From contig NZ_PXUE01000002.1 in assembly GCF_003020585.1 (NCBI RefSeq), positions 496,001 through 560,000 on the forward strand: a DNA stretch of 64,000 nucleotides, in the 5' to 3' direction. This stretch comes from Chryseobacterium aurantiacum. Lineage in GTDB: Bacteria > Bacteroidota > Bacteroidia > Flavobacteriales > Weeksellaceae. Numbering within the stretch: the first letter of the stretch is position 1; each line of letters begins with the position of its first letter. Both the position numbers and the translations under genes were made by a program. The notes beneath the pieces were generated by a model. That model saw only the letters and a list, made by a program, of their open reading frames with translations. It had not been told where the DNA came from and ran no database searches. Of the stretch, positions 1 to 8,164 are shown one piece after another.

Positions 1-705
1 AGAATAGATAACCGTCTGAAGCTACAGCAGTTTAAAGAAGTAATTGATCAGATTGATTCATTTTATATTGCTGACGGACACCATAGAATTGGCTCTACAG
101 CAATCAATGCAAAACGCCACAAGGATAAGAACAAAAGACATAACGGTACAGAACTTTACAACTTTGTATACAGTTTTATCGTTTCCAACCAATCCATTAA
201 GATCCACGATTATAACAGAATCTTACATGATCTGAACGGACTTTCAAAAGAAGACTTTCTAAAACAGCTTGAAGAATACTTCTTGATTCACGAAAAAGGA
301 GAAGCCTCTTATTTCCCGTCTCAGAAATTTCACATTTCAATGTATTTGGATGGTAAGTTCTATTCTCTTCATGTAAAGCATGATCTCCGTTCAAAAGAAA
401 TGTCATTGGATAACCTGGATCACCATTTATTAGACAAATACATATTCAAGGGTATTTTAAAAATAGAAGATCCTGATAGTTCTGAATTAATTTCCTACGT
501 GAAGGGTACCTCTAACCTTAGCGGAATTAATCTTTTAAAAGAAAAGGTAGACAACAATGAAGGTAAGGTAGGTTTCGGTATTTATCCTGTAAGTTTTAAT
601 GATATGATTAAAATTTCAGACTTAAAATTAAGCATGCCTCCAAAATGTACATTTATTGAACCAAAATTGATTACAGCTCTGTTAATGTACGACATGAAAC
701 CTTAA
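1..705 (+). CDS. DUF1015 family protein (5' end cut by window)
   Basis: The reading frame is open from the first base and ends at TAA 703-705, so the N-terminus lies outside the window. The visible part starts RIDNRLKLQQ and contains FYIADGHHRIGSTA, the typical ADGHHR motif of DUF1015 proteins, followed by a region like the family's C-terminal half. An internal ATG at 283 would cut off this motif, so it is not the real start. The family is widespread and its biochemical role is not settled; in Bacteroidetes it usually lies near serine or phosphoglycerate metabolism genes, which cannot be checked here. The family call is good; no function is claimed. Confidence 0.85.
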   Translation, partial: RIDNRLKLQQFKEVIDQIDSFYIADGHHRIGSTAINAKRHKDKNKRHNGTELYNFVYSFIVSNQSIKIHDYNRILHDLNGLSKEDFLKQLEEYFLIHEKGEASYFPSQKFHISMYLDGKFYSLHVKHDLRSKEMSLDNLDHHLLDKYIFKGILKIEDPDSSELISYVKGTSNLSGINLLKEKVDNNEGKVGFGIYPVSFNDMIKISDLKLSMPPKCTFIEPKLITALLMYDMKP

Positions 706-760
706 TAAATTCCTATTTTTTCCCTACTTTTAACATCGGAAAAAGAAAGGTAAATAAAAA

Positions 761-2164
761 ATGAAAAAAATATTCATCATACTTCCACTCTTTTTGAGTG
801 GATTTTTATTTTCTCAAAAAAAGCCACATAAAAATCCGGCAAAAAAAAGCACCACAGTCAAGTTCAATTATCATGATGAGTTTAAAAAAATCTCTGACGA
901 AATCTTAACCAATGGTGCAGCCTACGAAAACCTTGCAGAACTTACAAAAGGAATAGGACCACGCTTTAGTGCGACTCCGGGATACACAAAAGCAACCGAA
1001 TGGGCAGAAAGAAAGTTCAAGGAAATTGGTATCAATATGATCTGGAGACAAGAAGCCAAAGCTCCAGTCTGGATCAGAGGAAAAGAATCTCTACAAATAA
1101 AAACAGGAAGCGGAGATTGGAAAAATATCAGAATGCTCTCCTTCGGAAACTCTGAAGGAACAGGAGGAAAAGACCTGACGGGGGAAATTATTTTAATCAA
1201 CTCCACTTCAGAACTTAACGCCATGTCAATTGGTCAGCTAAAAGACAAAATAGTTTTCGTGAATGTTCCTATGGACCCCACCATTGTAAATACAAGCGAT
1301 TCTTATTTACTCACCGCAAAATCAAAACTAATTTCGGCTTCTGTAATTGCTAAAACAGGAGCAAAAGCACTAATTATAAGATCATTAACAACTGCTAATG
1401 ATGACACTCCTCATGCTAAAATGATTTATTATGAACCAGATGATAAAGTAAAAATTCCAGCTTTATCAATAGGGGTAAAATCAGCAGATGAGTTGGAGAA
1501 AACATTAAAAAAACAAAAGGTTACCGCTAAAATCAACATGACTGCCGAATCAAAAGGCAGCACTACAAATCCAAATATTATTGCTGAAATTCAGGGTAAA
1601 AAAGATTCTAAAGTAATTGTTTTAGGTGCTCAGCTTGATTCTTGGGATATTGGTGAAGGAGCCATTGATGATGGAACAGGAGTTGCACAGTGCATTGAAG
1701 TTTTAAGAACCTTAAAAGCACTTGGATATGAAAATAATCACACCATCCGTGTAGTTCTGTACGCCAACAGTGAAAATGGAGGCCAAGGTCGTGAAATGTA
1801 TGCCGCATATGTAAAAAAGAAAGAAGAAAAACACGTATTCGCTCTAGGAACAGATGCAGGAGGCTATTCGCCAAGAGGATTCTCATTAGATATGCCTCCA
1901 CAAAGACGAAAGCAAATTTTTGAATGGAAAAACTATTTCCTCCCTTACGGAATTTATGACTTTGATCAAACCTATGCCATACAGGATATTTCCCCTTTGA
2001 AGAAACTGGATATTCCATTGGCAGAACTCGTTGTAGACACACAGCGTTACTTTGATTATCATCACTCTGCAGAGGATACTTTTGACAAGGTAAATAAAAG
2101 AGAACTTCTCTTGGGTGCCGCAGCCATGACGCAGTTGATTTTTATGATCGATAAAAACTGGTAA
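761..2164 (+). CDS. M28-family peptidase paralogue, probably catalytically inactive
   Basis: 467 residues with an N-terminal signal peptide (about residues 1-19), so exported. The fold follows zinc aminopeptidases of family M28, with an inserted PA-like domain before the catalytic region. The usual GHLDSWD zinc-ligand motif reads GAQLDSWD (Gln291 for His), and the NEENG motif, which carries the general-base and second zinc-ligand glutamates, reads NSENG (Ser337, Glu338). DDG, the DAGG aspartate and the C-terminal HHSAEDTF histidine remain. Two intact paralogues follow at 1-bp and 3-bp spacing, so this is the first gene of a tandem triplet and probably one operon. Loss of two active-site positions suggests a pseudo-enzyme, perhaps a substrate-binding or partner protein; that is inference. 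Confidence 0.88.
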   Translation: MKKIFIILPLFLSGFLFSQKKPHKNPAKKSTTVKFNYHDEFKKISDEILTNGAAYENLAELTKGIGPRFSATPGYTKATEWAERKFKEIGINMIWRQEAKAPVWIRGKESLQIKTGSGDWKNIRMLSFGNSEGTGGKDLTGEIILINSTSELNAMSIGQLKDKIVFVNVPMDPTIVNTSDSYLLTAKSKLISASVIAKTGAKALIIRSLTTANDDTPHAKMIYYEPDDKVKIPALSIGVKSADELEKTLKKQKVTAKINMTAESKGSTTNPNIIAEIQGKKDSKVIVLGAQLDSWDIGEGAIDDGTGVAQCIEVLRTLKALGYENNHTIRVVLYANSENGGQGREMYAAYVKKKEEKHVFALGTDAGGYSPRGFSLDMPPQRRKQIFEWKNYFLPYGIYDFDQTYAIQDISPLKKLDIPLAELVVDTQRYFDYHHSAEDTFDKVNKRELLLGAAAMTQLIFMIDKNW

Positions 2165-2165
2165 C

Positions 2166-3527
2166 ATGAAAAAAATTGTAAACCTATCATTAATCACTTT
2201 AGGAGTAACCTTTTTATCAGGACAAACTAAAGAAGACTCCATACAGTTCAATAAAATCTCCACAGAAATCCTAAACAATGGAAAAGGATACAATGAATTG
2301 CACGAACTCACCAAAACCATTGGCCATCGTTTAAGCGGTTCAGAAGCCTATGAAAAATCCGTAAAATGGGCTGAACAGAAGCTTCGTGATGCAGGTGCAG
2401 ATAAGGTATGGCTTCAGGAAGTCATGATCCCTGTCTGGGAAAGAGGAAAAGAATCCCTTAACATCAAAACCACCAATGGCAGCTGGAAAAACCTTAAAAT
2501 GCTATCCTTAGGAAATTCAGAAGGAACAGGCGGAAGGGATGTTTCAGGAGAGATCATTATGGTCAAATCTTTGGAAGAATATGATTTGCTGCCTGCAGAA
2601 AAAGTAAAAGGGAAAATTGTCTTCTTTAACTATCCTTTTAATCAAGGACATGTACAAACATTTATCGCCTATCGGGAGGCTGGAGCCTATAGAAGAACTG
2701 CCGCCTCTTTAACAGCTAAAAAAGGAGGGAAATTTGCCATTATCCGATCACTGTCTTCTGCCTTTGACGACGTTCCTCATACCGGAAATATGAAGTATGA
2801 AGACAACATTTTAAAAGTTCCTGCGGTAACAATCGGAAATACAACAGCAGATGAACTTGAAGCCTTATTAAAAAAACAAAAAATTACGGCAAAACTCAAT
2901 TCTAACTGCGGAATGAAAGGCGAGAAACTCTCCCACTCCGTTATCGGCGAAATTACTGGTAAAAAAGACCAAGATGTAATTGTGGTGGGCGGGCACCTTG
3001 ATTCGTGGGATGTGGGTGAAGGAGCACATGATGACGGCGCAGGAATTGTTCAAAGCATTGAAGTGGTAAGAACATTCAAAAAACTAGGAATACAAAACAA
3101 CCATACCATCAGAGTGGTCTGCTTTGCCAATGAAGAAAACGGGACCAAGGGTGGAAAGCAATATGGAAAAACCGCTAAAGAAAAGAATGAAAAACATCTT
3201 TTTGCCATAGAATCGGATGCCGGAGGTTTTTCTCCCCGAGGAATTTCACTGGAAATGGATGACACCAAAAGAAACCAGATCAAAAGCTGGGTAAATCTAT
3301 TTTTACCTTATGGTGTTTATAATTTTGAAGGAAAATATTCAGGTTCAGATATTGCTCCGCTTCACGAAATGGGAGTTCCCACGGCAGAGCTCGTTCCGGA
3401 TCCCCAACGTTATTTTGATATTCACCACACCGCTGAAGATACTTTTGAAAAAGTAAACCGCCGGGAACTACTCCTTGGAGCAACGGTTATGACCCAACTT
3501 ATTTATATGATTGATAAAAATTGGTAA
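2166..3527 (+). CDS. M28 family metallopeptidase, secreted
   Basis: 453 residues with a signal peptide ending near SGQ (residue 20). The full M28 zinc-aminopeptidase signature is present: His277 in GGHLDSWD, the aspartate of AHDDGAG, Glu323-Glu324 in NEENG, the aspartate of ESDAGG, and the histidine of DIHHTAEDTF. It probably cleaves amino acids or dipeptides from peptides in the periplasm or outside the cell. The start ATG lies one base after the stop of the upstream paralogue, implying co-transcription and translational coupling. It shares an 86-nt stretch identical to the next gene, a sign of recent duplication or gene conversion. Substrate specificity cannot be read from the sequence. Confidence 0.92.
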   Translation: MKKIVNLSLITLGVTFLSGQTKEDSIQFNKISTEILNNGKGYNELHELTKTIGHRLSGSEAYEKSVKWAEQKLRDAGADKVWLQEVMIPVWERGKESLNIKTTNGSWKNLKMLSLGNSEGTGGRDVSGEIIMVKSLEEYDLLPAEKVKGKIVFFNYPFNQGHVQTFIAYREAGAYRRTAASLTAKKGGKFAIIRSLSSAFDDVPHTGNMKYEDNILKVPAVTIGNTTADELEALLKKQKITAKLNSNCGMKGEKLSHSVIGEITGKKDQDVIVVGGHLDSWDVGEGAHDDGAGIVQSIEVVRTFKKLGIQNNHTIRVVCFANEENGTKGGKQYGKTAKEKNEKHLFAIESDAGGFSPRGISLEMDDTKRNQIKSWVNLFLPYGVYNFEGKYSGSDIAPLHEMGVPTAELVPDPQRYFDIHHTAEDTFEKVNRRELLLGATVMTQLIYMIDKNW

Positions 3528-3530
3528 ACA

Positions 3531-4889
3531 ATGAAAAAGATACTAGGAACCTCATTATTACTTTTTGGAATGGCTGTTTTTGGCCAATCTAAAGAAGATT
3601 CTCTACAGTTCAGTAAAATATCTCTGGAAGTTTTAAACAACGGAAAAGGATACAATGATCTACGAGAACTCACAAAAAATATCGGCCACCGTTTAAGCGG
3701 TTCCGAAGCCTATGAAAAGTCCATAAAATGGGCCGAACAGAAGCTTCGTGATGCAGGTGCAGACAAGGTATGGCTTCAGGAAGTCATGATTCCTGTCTGG
3801 GAAAGAGGAAAAGAATCTCTTCACATCAAAACCTCCAATGGCAACTGGAAAAACCTTAAAATGTTATCCTTAGGAAATTCTGAAGGAACAGGCGGAAAGG
3901 ATGTTTCAGAAGAAATTATCATGGTAAAATCTATGGACGAATACAACCAGCTCCCAGCCGAAAAAGTAAAGGATAAAATTGTATTCTTTAATTACGCCTT
4001 CAAACAATCATTCATTGAAACCTTTAAAGGCTATAGTGATGCTTCAAAATATAGATCAACAGCCGCCTCTTTAACAGCTAAGAAAGGTGGGAAATTTGCC
4101 ATTGTACGATCACTTTCCTCTGCATTTGATGATGTTCCGCACACAGGAGCCATGCGCTATGACGAAAGTGTTTCCAAAATACCCGCTGTAGCCATTGGAA
4201 GCACTACCGCAGACGAACTTGAAGCCCTGCTAAAAAATCAAAAAATCACGGCAAAGCTGAATTCCAACTGCGGAATGAAAGGAGAAAAGCTCTCCCACTC
4301 CGTTATTGGTGAGATCACAGGTAAAAAAGATCAAAGCGTAATCGTAGTAGGTGGACACCTTGATTCTTGGGATGTAGGTGAAGGAGCACATGATGACGGC
4401 GCAGGAATTGTTCAAAGCATTGAAGTGGTAAGAACATTCAAAAAACTAGGAATACAAAACAATCATACCATCAGAGTTGTTTGCTTTGCCAATGAGGAAA
4501 ATGGCGTAAAAGGAGGTATCCAATATGGAAAAACAGTAAAAGAAAGCAATGAAAAGCATCTTTTTGCCATAGAATCTGATGCCGGAGGTTTTGCCCCAAG
4601 AGGAATTGCTCTTGATATGGATGATTCCAAAAGAAAACAAATCCAGGGCTGGTCAAAATTATTCCTGCCGTACGGAGTCTATAATTTTGAAGAAAGATTT
4701 TCAGGAACAGACCTTTATCCCCTACATGATATGGGAATTCCTGCAGCAGAATTAATGCCGGATTCTCAACGTTATTTTGATATTCATCATACAGAAGAAG
4801 ATACTTTTGAAAAGGTAAACAGAAGAGAACTTCTATTAGGAGCCATAACAATGACACAGATAATTTATATGATTGATAAAAACTGGTAA
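3531..4889 (+). CDS. M28 family metallopeptidase, secreted
   Basis: 452 residues, signal peptide to about residue 18 (MAVFGQ). It is very close to the preceding gene and keeps all M28 ligands: His276 in GGHLDSWD, AHDDGAG, Glu322-Glu323 in NEENG, ESDAGG and DIHHTEEDTF. It is the last gene of the tandem triplet, three bases after its neighbour, and a stem-loop with a T-run follows at 4915-4957. Differences cluster in the inserted domain (residues about 130-200) and near the C-terminus, which may change substrate preference between the copies. It is likely to work as an exported aminopeptidase in peptide scavenging. Confidence 0.92.
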   Translation: MKKILGTSLLLFGMAVFGQSKEDSLQFSKISLEVLNNGKGYNDLRELTKNIGHRLSGSEAYEKSIKWAEQKLRDAGADKVWLQEVMIPVWERGKESLHIKTSNGNWKNLKMLSLGNSEGTGGKDVSEEIIMVKSMDEYNQLPAEKVKDKIVFFNYAFKQSFIETFKGYSDASKYRSTAASLTAKKGGKFAIVRSLSSAFDDVPHTGAMRYDESVSKIPAVAIGSTTADELEALLKNQKITAKLNSNCGMKGEKLSHSVIGEITGKKDQSVIVVGGHLDSWDVGEGAHDDGAGIVQSIEVVRTFKKLGIQNNHTIRVVCFANEENGVKGGIQYGKTVKESNEKHLFAIESDAGGFAPRGIALDMDDSKRKQIQGWSKLFLPYGVYNFEERFSGTDLYPLHDMGIPAAELMPDSQRYFDIHHTEEDTFEKVNRRELLLGAITMTQIIYMIDKNW

Positions 4890-4914
4890 AAAGTACCGGT
4901 TAGCACATTAAAGA

Positions 4915-4957
4915 GTCCATATAAATCTTATTAGATAAGGTTTTATGGGCTTTTTTT
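4915..4957 (+). terminator. Rho-independent terminator after the M28 operon
   Basis: A GTCCATA-type left arm (from 4915) pairs imperfectly with a TTTTATGGGC right arm ending at 4950, followed by seven T. It lies 26 bases after the last M28 stop codon. Confidence 0.75.
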
Positions 4958-5309
4958 ATTTTTGATTTACCAATTAAATTGACATAAAACTTCAATGACG
5001 AATACCGCAGGTATTTTCAAAAAAACTAGTAAAATTCAATAGACATAGGCTTTAGTCTGTCTACTTTATAAATCTACCCCATTTACACTATACATCGTTT
5101 AGATTGCATTTACATTTTAAGTAATTTTTCATTTCCAAAATCTGGAAGAAGATGTATTTTTCTTTTACCCAATCCCTCTCATTTATTTTTGGTTTTCATT
5201 CCTAATAAATTTATTTTTTCTTCGTTTAAGAAAATATCATACATGATAAACTCACAAACAACACATTACAGCAAAATAACTCAAACTGTTAATAGTAGAG
5301 TTATCACTT

Positions 5310-5324
5310 TGGCATGAAATTGGT
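5310..5324 (+). promoter_or_regulatory. Candidate sigma-54 (-24/-12) promoter
   Basis: The sequence TGGCATGAAATTGGT matches TGGCAY-R-N4-TTGC with GG and the -12 element at the correct spacing (GG at 5311, ten bases, then GT in place of GC). A near-identical arrangement occurs at 15988. RpoN itself is not in this window, so function is inferred. Confidence 0.4.
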
Positions 5325-5334
5325 ATGTAATGTT

Positions 5335-5444
5335 TAGAGAAAAAATTATAAAAAAACACTAAGGATGAGAAAAAAGGTTTTCTGTGGATTTTCAGTTTTC
5401 CACTGATTCAAAGTTCATATTGATGTATATGAATCCTTTTTTTT
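5335..5444 (+). ncRNA. Candidate short transcript or micro-ORF unit
   Basis: From the expected start of the sigma-54-like promoter at 5310, a transcript of about 110 nt would end at a hairpin (GTTCATAT 5413-5420, ATATGAAT 5427-5434) followed by eight T. A smaller stem GTGGA/TCCAC lies upstream. The unit also holds a 13-codon frame starting at ATG 5365 (MRKKVFCGFSVFH). Whether it acts as RNA or makes a peptide cannot be told. Confidence 0.35.
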
Positions 5445-5459
5445 CTACGATGCCGTAAA

Positions 5460-5524
5460 AGATACGGGAATGTGATAGATTAACCCTCAGTTAATTTTTC
5501 ACAGCAGTATTATGCCCCGTATCT
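5460..5524 (+). ncRNA. Structured RNA element, long stem-loop 1
   Basis: The outer stem AGATACGGG (5460-5468) pairs perfectly with CCCGTATCT (5516-5524). Inside, TGTGA (5471-5475) pairs with TCACA (5499-5503), a symmetric 3x3 internal loop follows, then ATTAAC (5479-5484) pairs with GTTAAT (5490-5495) around a CCTCA loop. Four nested helices in 65 bases are more than expected by chance in AT-rich DNA. The strand is not proven, since the structure could form from either. I do not recognise an RNA family. Confidence 0.45.
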
Positions 5525-5615
5525 GGCTGGTATCATTTAACCCCATGAATCATATATTGATTCAAAAAACTATAAATCCCGGACTTTAAGCCCGGTATAA
5601 CGATATAAATAAACG

Positions 5616-5679
5616 GCAAAGTCATCGTGGACCTTAGCCCAGTAAAAGAATATGCCATTCTTTTTACCGTGATGATTGC
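5616..5679 (+). ncRNA. Structured RNA element, long stem-loop 2, in the leader of the next gene
   Basis: GCAA (5616-5619) and TCATCGTGG (5622-5630) pair with CCGTGATGA (5667-5675) and TTGC (5676-5679), with a 2-nt bulge and two G-U pairs. Inside, AAAAGAAT (5644-5651) pairs with ATTCTTTT (5657-5664) around ATGCC. The 5' side carries a 12-nt bulge (ACCTTAGCCCAG) and the 3' side is almost continuous. It ends 39 bases before the membrane-protein start, so it could be a cis-regulatory leader; this is inference. Confidence 0.45.
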
Positions 5680-5717
5680 GTTGCTTTATTCTAATTAATT
5701 AATGTATAACCCTTAAA

Positions 5718-5972
5718 ATGTTAGTAATGATGAGAGCCTTTTTTGAAATGATTTTTAAGAAAAATGAAGACGCAGCGAAAATGCATATCTGGAGCCTATT
5801 ATTGGTGTTGAGTTTTGCTGCCTTTTCTGTATTGGTATACACCTTAAAACCAAGCTTTAACAGCTTAATTATATATTTGACAGCATTTGCTGCTTATATC
5901 GGCTTTGGCCTTGTATTCATCAGTTCCCTAGCCGGAACTGGAATGAGGAAAAGATCAAGCAGAAACATATAA
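5718..5972 (+). CDS. Small two-TM membrane protein, unknown
   Basis: 84 residues with two hydrophobic segments (about 24-42 and 49-71) and a basic C-terminus (MRKRSSRNI), so probably a small inner-membrane protein with both ends inside. An alternative start is the ATG at 5727. No family is recognised. A strong terminator follows at 5995-6022 and a structured leader precedes it, which supports a real transcription unit. Function unknown. Confidence 0.65.
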   Translation: MLVMMRAFFEMIFKKNEDAAKMHIWSLLLVLSFAAFSVLVYTLKPSFNSLIIYLTAFAAYIGFGLVFISSLAGTGMRKRSSRNI

Positions 5973-5994
5973 CTTTTTAATCTTTCTTTTACTG

Positions 5995-6022
5995 AAAACC
6001 GCCCTTTTGGGGCGGTTTTTTT
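5995..6022 (+). terminator. Rho-independent terminator after the small membrane protein
   Basis: AAAACCGCCC pairs with GGGCGGTTTT around TTTTG, followed by more T. It is a textbook terminator 23 bases after the stop codon. Confidence 0.85.
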
Positions 6023-6040
6023 AATAAAATCTTTCAATAT

Positions 6041-6262
6041 TTATTCCTTAAAGATATCCTTCATCATCTTATCCAGGAATTTTGTAGTTTCTTCTTCAAT
6101 AATTTTTTCAGATTTTGCTACTAGCTCTTCGTGAAAAGGCTGACAACAGGCTTTAATTCCAAATCCATCATCTGTTTTTACAAACTCTGGATGCAAGCCG
6201 TGCTCTTTACAAGTTTCTGATTCAATCTCCTTTTTTATTAAATCATAATTTAGATCAAACAT
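6041..6262 (-). CDS. Hypothetical protein, 73 residues
   Basis: A small acidic protein (MFDLNYDLIKKEIESETC...) with no signal peptide or TM segment. It has Cys18, Cys39 and Cys40 with several histidines (HGLHPEF, CCQPFHEE), which could bind a metal, but no known motif is complete. The C-terminal half is predicted to be helical and charged. It lies alone between two terminators and is transcribed opposite to its upstream neighbour. No function is assigned. Confidence 0.65.
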   Translation of the reverse strand: MFDLNYDLIKKEIESETCKEHGLHPEFVKTDDGFGIKACCQPFHEELVAKSEKIIEEETTKFLDKMMKDIFKE

Positions 6263-6356
6263 GTTCTTTTATTTTGTTTCATTGGTGATTGATAAAGATA
6301 GAAATATTTTTCATTTACAGAAATCCGGATTTCTACGGTACTTTTATCAAAACAAA

Positions 6357-6382
6357 AAAGCCGCTCTTTTCAGAACGGCTTT
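6357..6382 (-). terminator. Terminator after the fused isomerase gene
   Basis: AAAGCCG (6357-6363) pairs with CGGCTTT (6376-6382), with a short inner helix TCT/AGA. The run of A on the plus strand just left of it gives a T-run on the minus strand, which fits the minus-strand isomerase gene. Confidence 0.75.
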
Positions 6383-6403
6383 CATATCTTAAAAAAGATT
6401 CAA

Positions 6404-7519
6404 TTATTTTACTTTTACAAGCTCAACATCGAAAACTAACCAAGAGTTTGGTGGAATAACTCCTCCTGCTCCTCTTTCTCCGTAACCCATTGCTGGCGGA
6501 ATCAATAAAGTAGCAGTTTCACCCTCTTTTAACAATAGGATACCTTCATCCCATCCCTTGATTACTCTTCCCATTCCGATTGGAATTTCGATCGGCTCGT
6601 TTCTCTTGAATGAAGAATCGAACTCAGTACCGTCTACTAACTTTCCAGCGTAGTGTACAGATACGTTATCGCCAGATTTTGGAGCTTTACCATCAGCCGT
6701 TTTAGTGATTTTATAGTAAAGACCTGATTCAGTTTTTTGCATTCCAGCTTTTAGGTTTTCAACTAATTTTTCCTGGTTTGCTTTGAACTCTTCTTCTTTT
6801 TTCTTTTTTTCAGCCTCTTCTTTAGCGATGAAAGCTTTGTTATTTTCTGCAATCTTAGCTTTTCCTTCGTTGAAAGTCTTAGCTGCATCGTAGTTTTTGT
6901 ACTCATCACCTTTTCCGAAAACAGAAACTTTCTCTAGAACGATATCTGTTTTAGGCTTATCCTGAGCTCCTTTTTCAACATTGGCAATAGCATCAATTAC
7001 ATCATTACCTTTTACCACTTTTCCGAAGATCGTGTGTCTTCCATCTAACCAAGGTGTAGCTACTTCAGTGATGAAGAACTGAGAACCATTGGTGTTTGGT
7101 CCGGAGTTCGCCATAGAAAGAATTCCTTTTCCAGTGTGTTTAAGGTCATTTCTTTCATCCTCGAATTTATATCCAGGATCTCCCATTCCTGTTCCCTGAG
7201 GATCACCTCCCTGAATCATGAAATCTTTGATCACTCTGTGGAAAATAGTTCCGTCATAGTAAGGAACTCCTTTAGCCTTAGCTTTGTTATCGATTTTCCC
7301 TTCTGCAAGACCGATAAAGTTGGCTACAGTTACTGGTGCTTTCTTGTCCTCAAACTTAACGATCAAGTTACCTTTTGTGGTTTGAAGATTAGCATAAAGT
7401 CCGTCATTAAGACCTTCGTAAGTTTCTTTGTCTACGTTCATTTTTTTATAAATTGGGGTACAACTCATCAGCGAAATACTTGCCGCCGCCAGAATTATAT
7501 TTTTGTTAAACAATTTCAT
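6404..7519 (-). CDS. Peptidylprolyl isomerase lipoprotein, cyclophilin-FKBP fusion
   Basis: 371 residues. A lipoprotein signal ends in SLMSC (Cys20). Residues about 40-205 are a cyclophilin domain (FHRVIKDFMIQGGDP, NGSQFFI, LDGRHTIFGKV). A lysine/glutamate-rich helical linker covers about 225-265. Residues about 280-371 are an FKBP domain (VHYAGKLVDGTEFDSS, VIKGWDEG, YGERGAG, IPPNSWLVFDVEL). It should catalyse proline cis-trans isomerisation on exported proteins at the cell envelope. It starts three bases after the stop of gldI, so the two form an operon of envelope isomerases. Such two-domain enzymes are known in Bacteroidetes. Confidence 0.93.
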   Translation of the reverse strand: MKLFNKNIILAAASISLMSCTPIYKKMNVDKETYEGLNDGLYANLQTTKGNLIVKFEDKKAPVTVANFIGLAEGKIDNKAKAKGVPYYDGTIFHRVIKDFMIQGGDPQGTGMGDPGYKFEDERNDLKHTGKGILSMANSGPNTNGSQFFITEVATPWLDGRHTIFGKVVKGNDVIDAIANVEKGAQDKPKTDIVLEKVSVFGKGDEYKNYDAAKTFNEGKAKIAENNKAFIAKEEAEKKKKEEEFKANQEKLVENLKAGMQKTESGLYYKITKTADGKAPKSGDNVSVHYAGKLVDGTEFDSSFKRNEPIEIPIGMGRVIKGWDEGILLLKEGETATLLIPPAMGYGERGAGGVIPPNSWLVFDVELVKVK

Positions 7520-7522
7520 GTA

Positions 7523-8035
7523 TTATAAAGCTTTTAATTTTATGATTAATGGGATATCGTTATCTATTTTCTTTTCGTCTCCAAAAGTTCCGTAAGCCAA
7601 AGTAGACGGCACCAAAAGCGTTACTTCCTCTCCATTATGTATAAAACGCAAAGCATTCTCCACCGCTTTCAGTTCATCAAAATGCCCGAATTTGGCATCT
7701 CTTCTTTCAAAAGGCTGATCATAGATCTTGGTCTGATCAAAATCGTATAATTCATAAGAATAAGAGATCAGGCTGTTATCTGCTCTTCTTTCTCTACGAT
7801 CATAGCCATCCACCGTAACCCAATAGTTAAGCTGCGTAGGATAATACTTTACAGTTTGTCCGTTGATCCAATCCTGAATCTGGCCTCTCTCTATAACGTT
7901 CAGATTTTTCATCCTGTTCTTAGAAACATCCAGATCTTTTTGGCTTAAAACACCTCCTACCGGAGGATGAGCCGTCTGTGCATTTCTATTGCAACCCAAC
8001 AGGCTTATGGCTGATATGAAGAGTAATTTTTTCAT
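7523..8035 (-). CDS. gldI: GldI-like FKBP-type peptidylprolyl isomerase lipoprotein
   Basis: Start chosen at 8035 (MKKLLFISAISLLGC), which gives a clean lipoprotein signal with Cys15; a start at 8062 would add nine residues in front of it. The body matches gliding-motility-associated GldI: VSKNRMKNLNVIE near the N-terminus, a YWVTVDGYDRRE strand, then an FKBP-like end (NALRFIHNGEEVTLLVPSTLAYG, IDNDIPLIIKL). In Flavobacterium, GldI is an outer-envelope isomerase needed for gliding and thought to help fold T9SS parts. Here it is the first gene of an operon with the fused isomerase. The family match is good; the species may not glide. Confidence 0.82.
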   Translation of the reverse strand: MKKLLFISAISLLGCNRNAQTAHPPVGGVLSQKDLDVSKNRMKNLNVIERGQIQDWINGQTVKYYPTQLNYWVTVDGYDRRERRADNSLISYSYELYDFDQTKIYDQPFERRDAKFGHFDELKAVENALRFIHNGEEVTLLVPSTLAYGTFGDEKKIDNDIPLIIKLKAL

Positions 8036-8117
8036 AAACTTATGCGAAAATACACATTTCATGAATTAATTACAAAACTTATCCCAGGATTTACCAGAAC
8101 AATTTAATATAAATAAA

Positions 8118-8142
8118 AAAAGCCAGGAATTTCCTGGCTTTT
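8118..8142 (-). terminator. Terminator after ilvE
   Basis: AAAAGCCAGGAA and TTCCTGGCTTTT form a near-perfect hairpin flanked by A on the left (T on the minus strand), 23 bases after the ilvE stop. Confidence 0.8.
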
Positions 8143-8164
8143 ATATTATTTTATTCAGTTAAGA

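Larger units (their letters stand above)
4890..5717. other. 828-bp gene-free region with promoter-like and structured elements
   Basis: No convincing protein gene is seen on either strand. It holds the M28 terminator (4915-4957), a sigma-54-like promoter near 5310, a short unit ending in a terminator-like hairpin (to 5444), a long stem-loop at 5460-5524, a 7-bp hairpin TGAATCA/TGATTCA near 5545-5565, and a second long stem-loop at 5616-5679 just ahead of the small membrane-protein gene. The part between 4960 and 5300 is AT-rich with nothing recognised. Confidence 0.6.
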
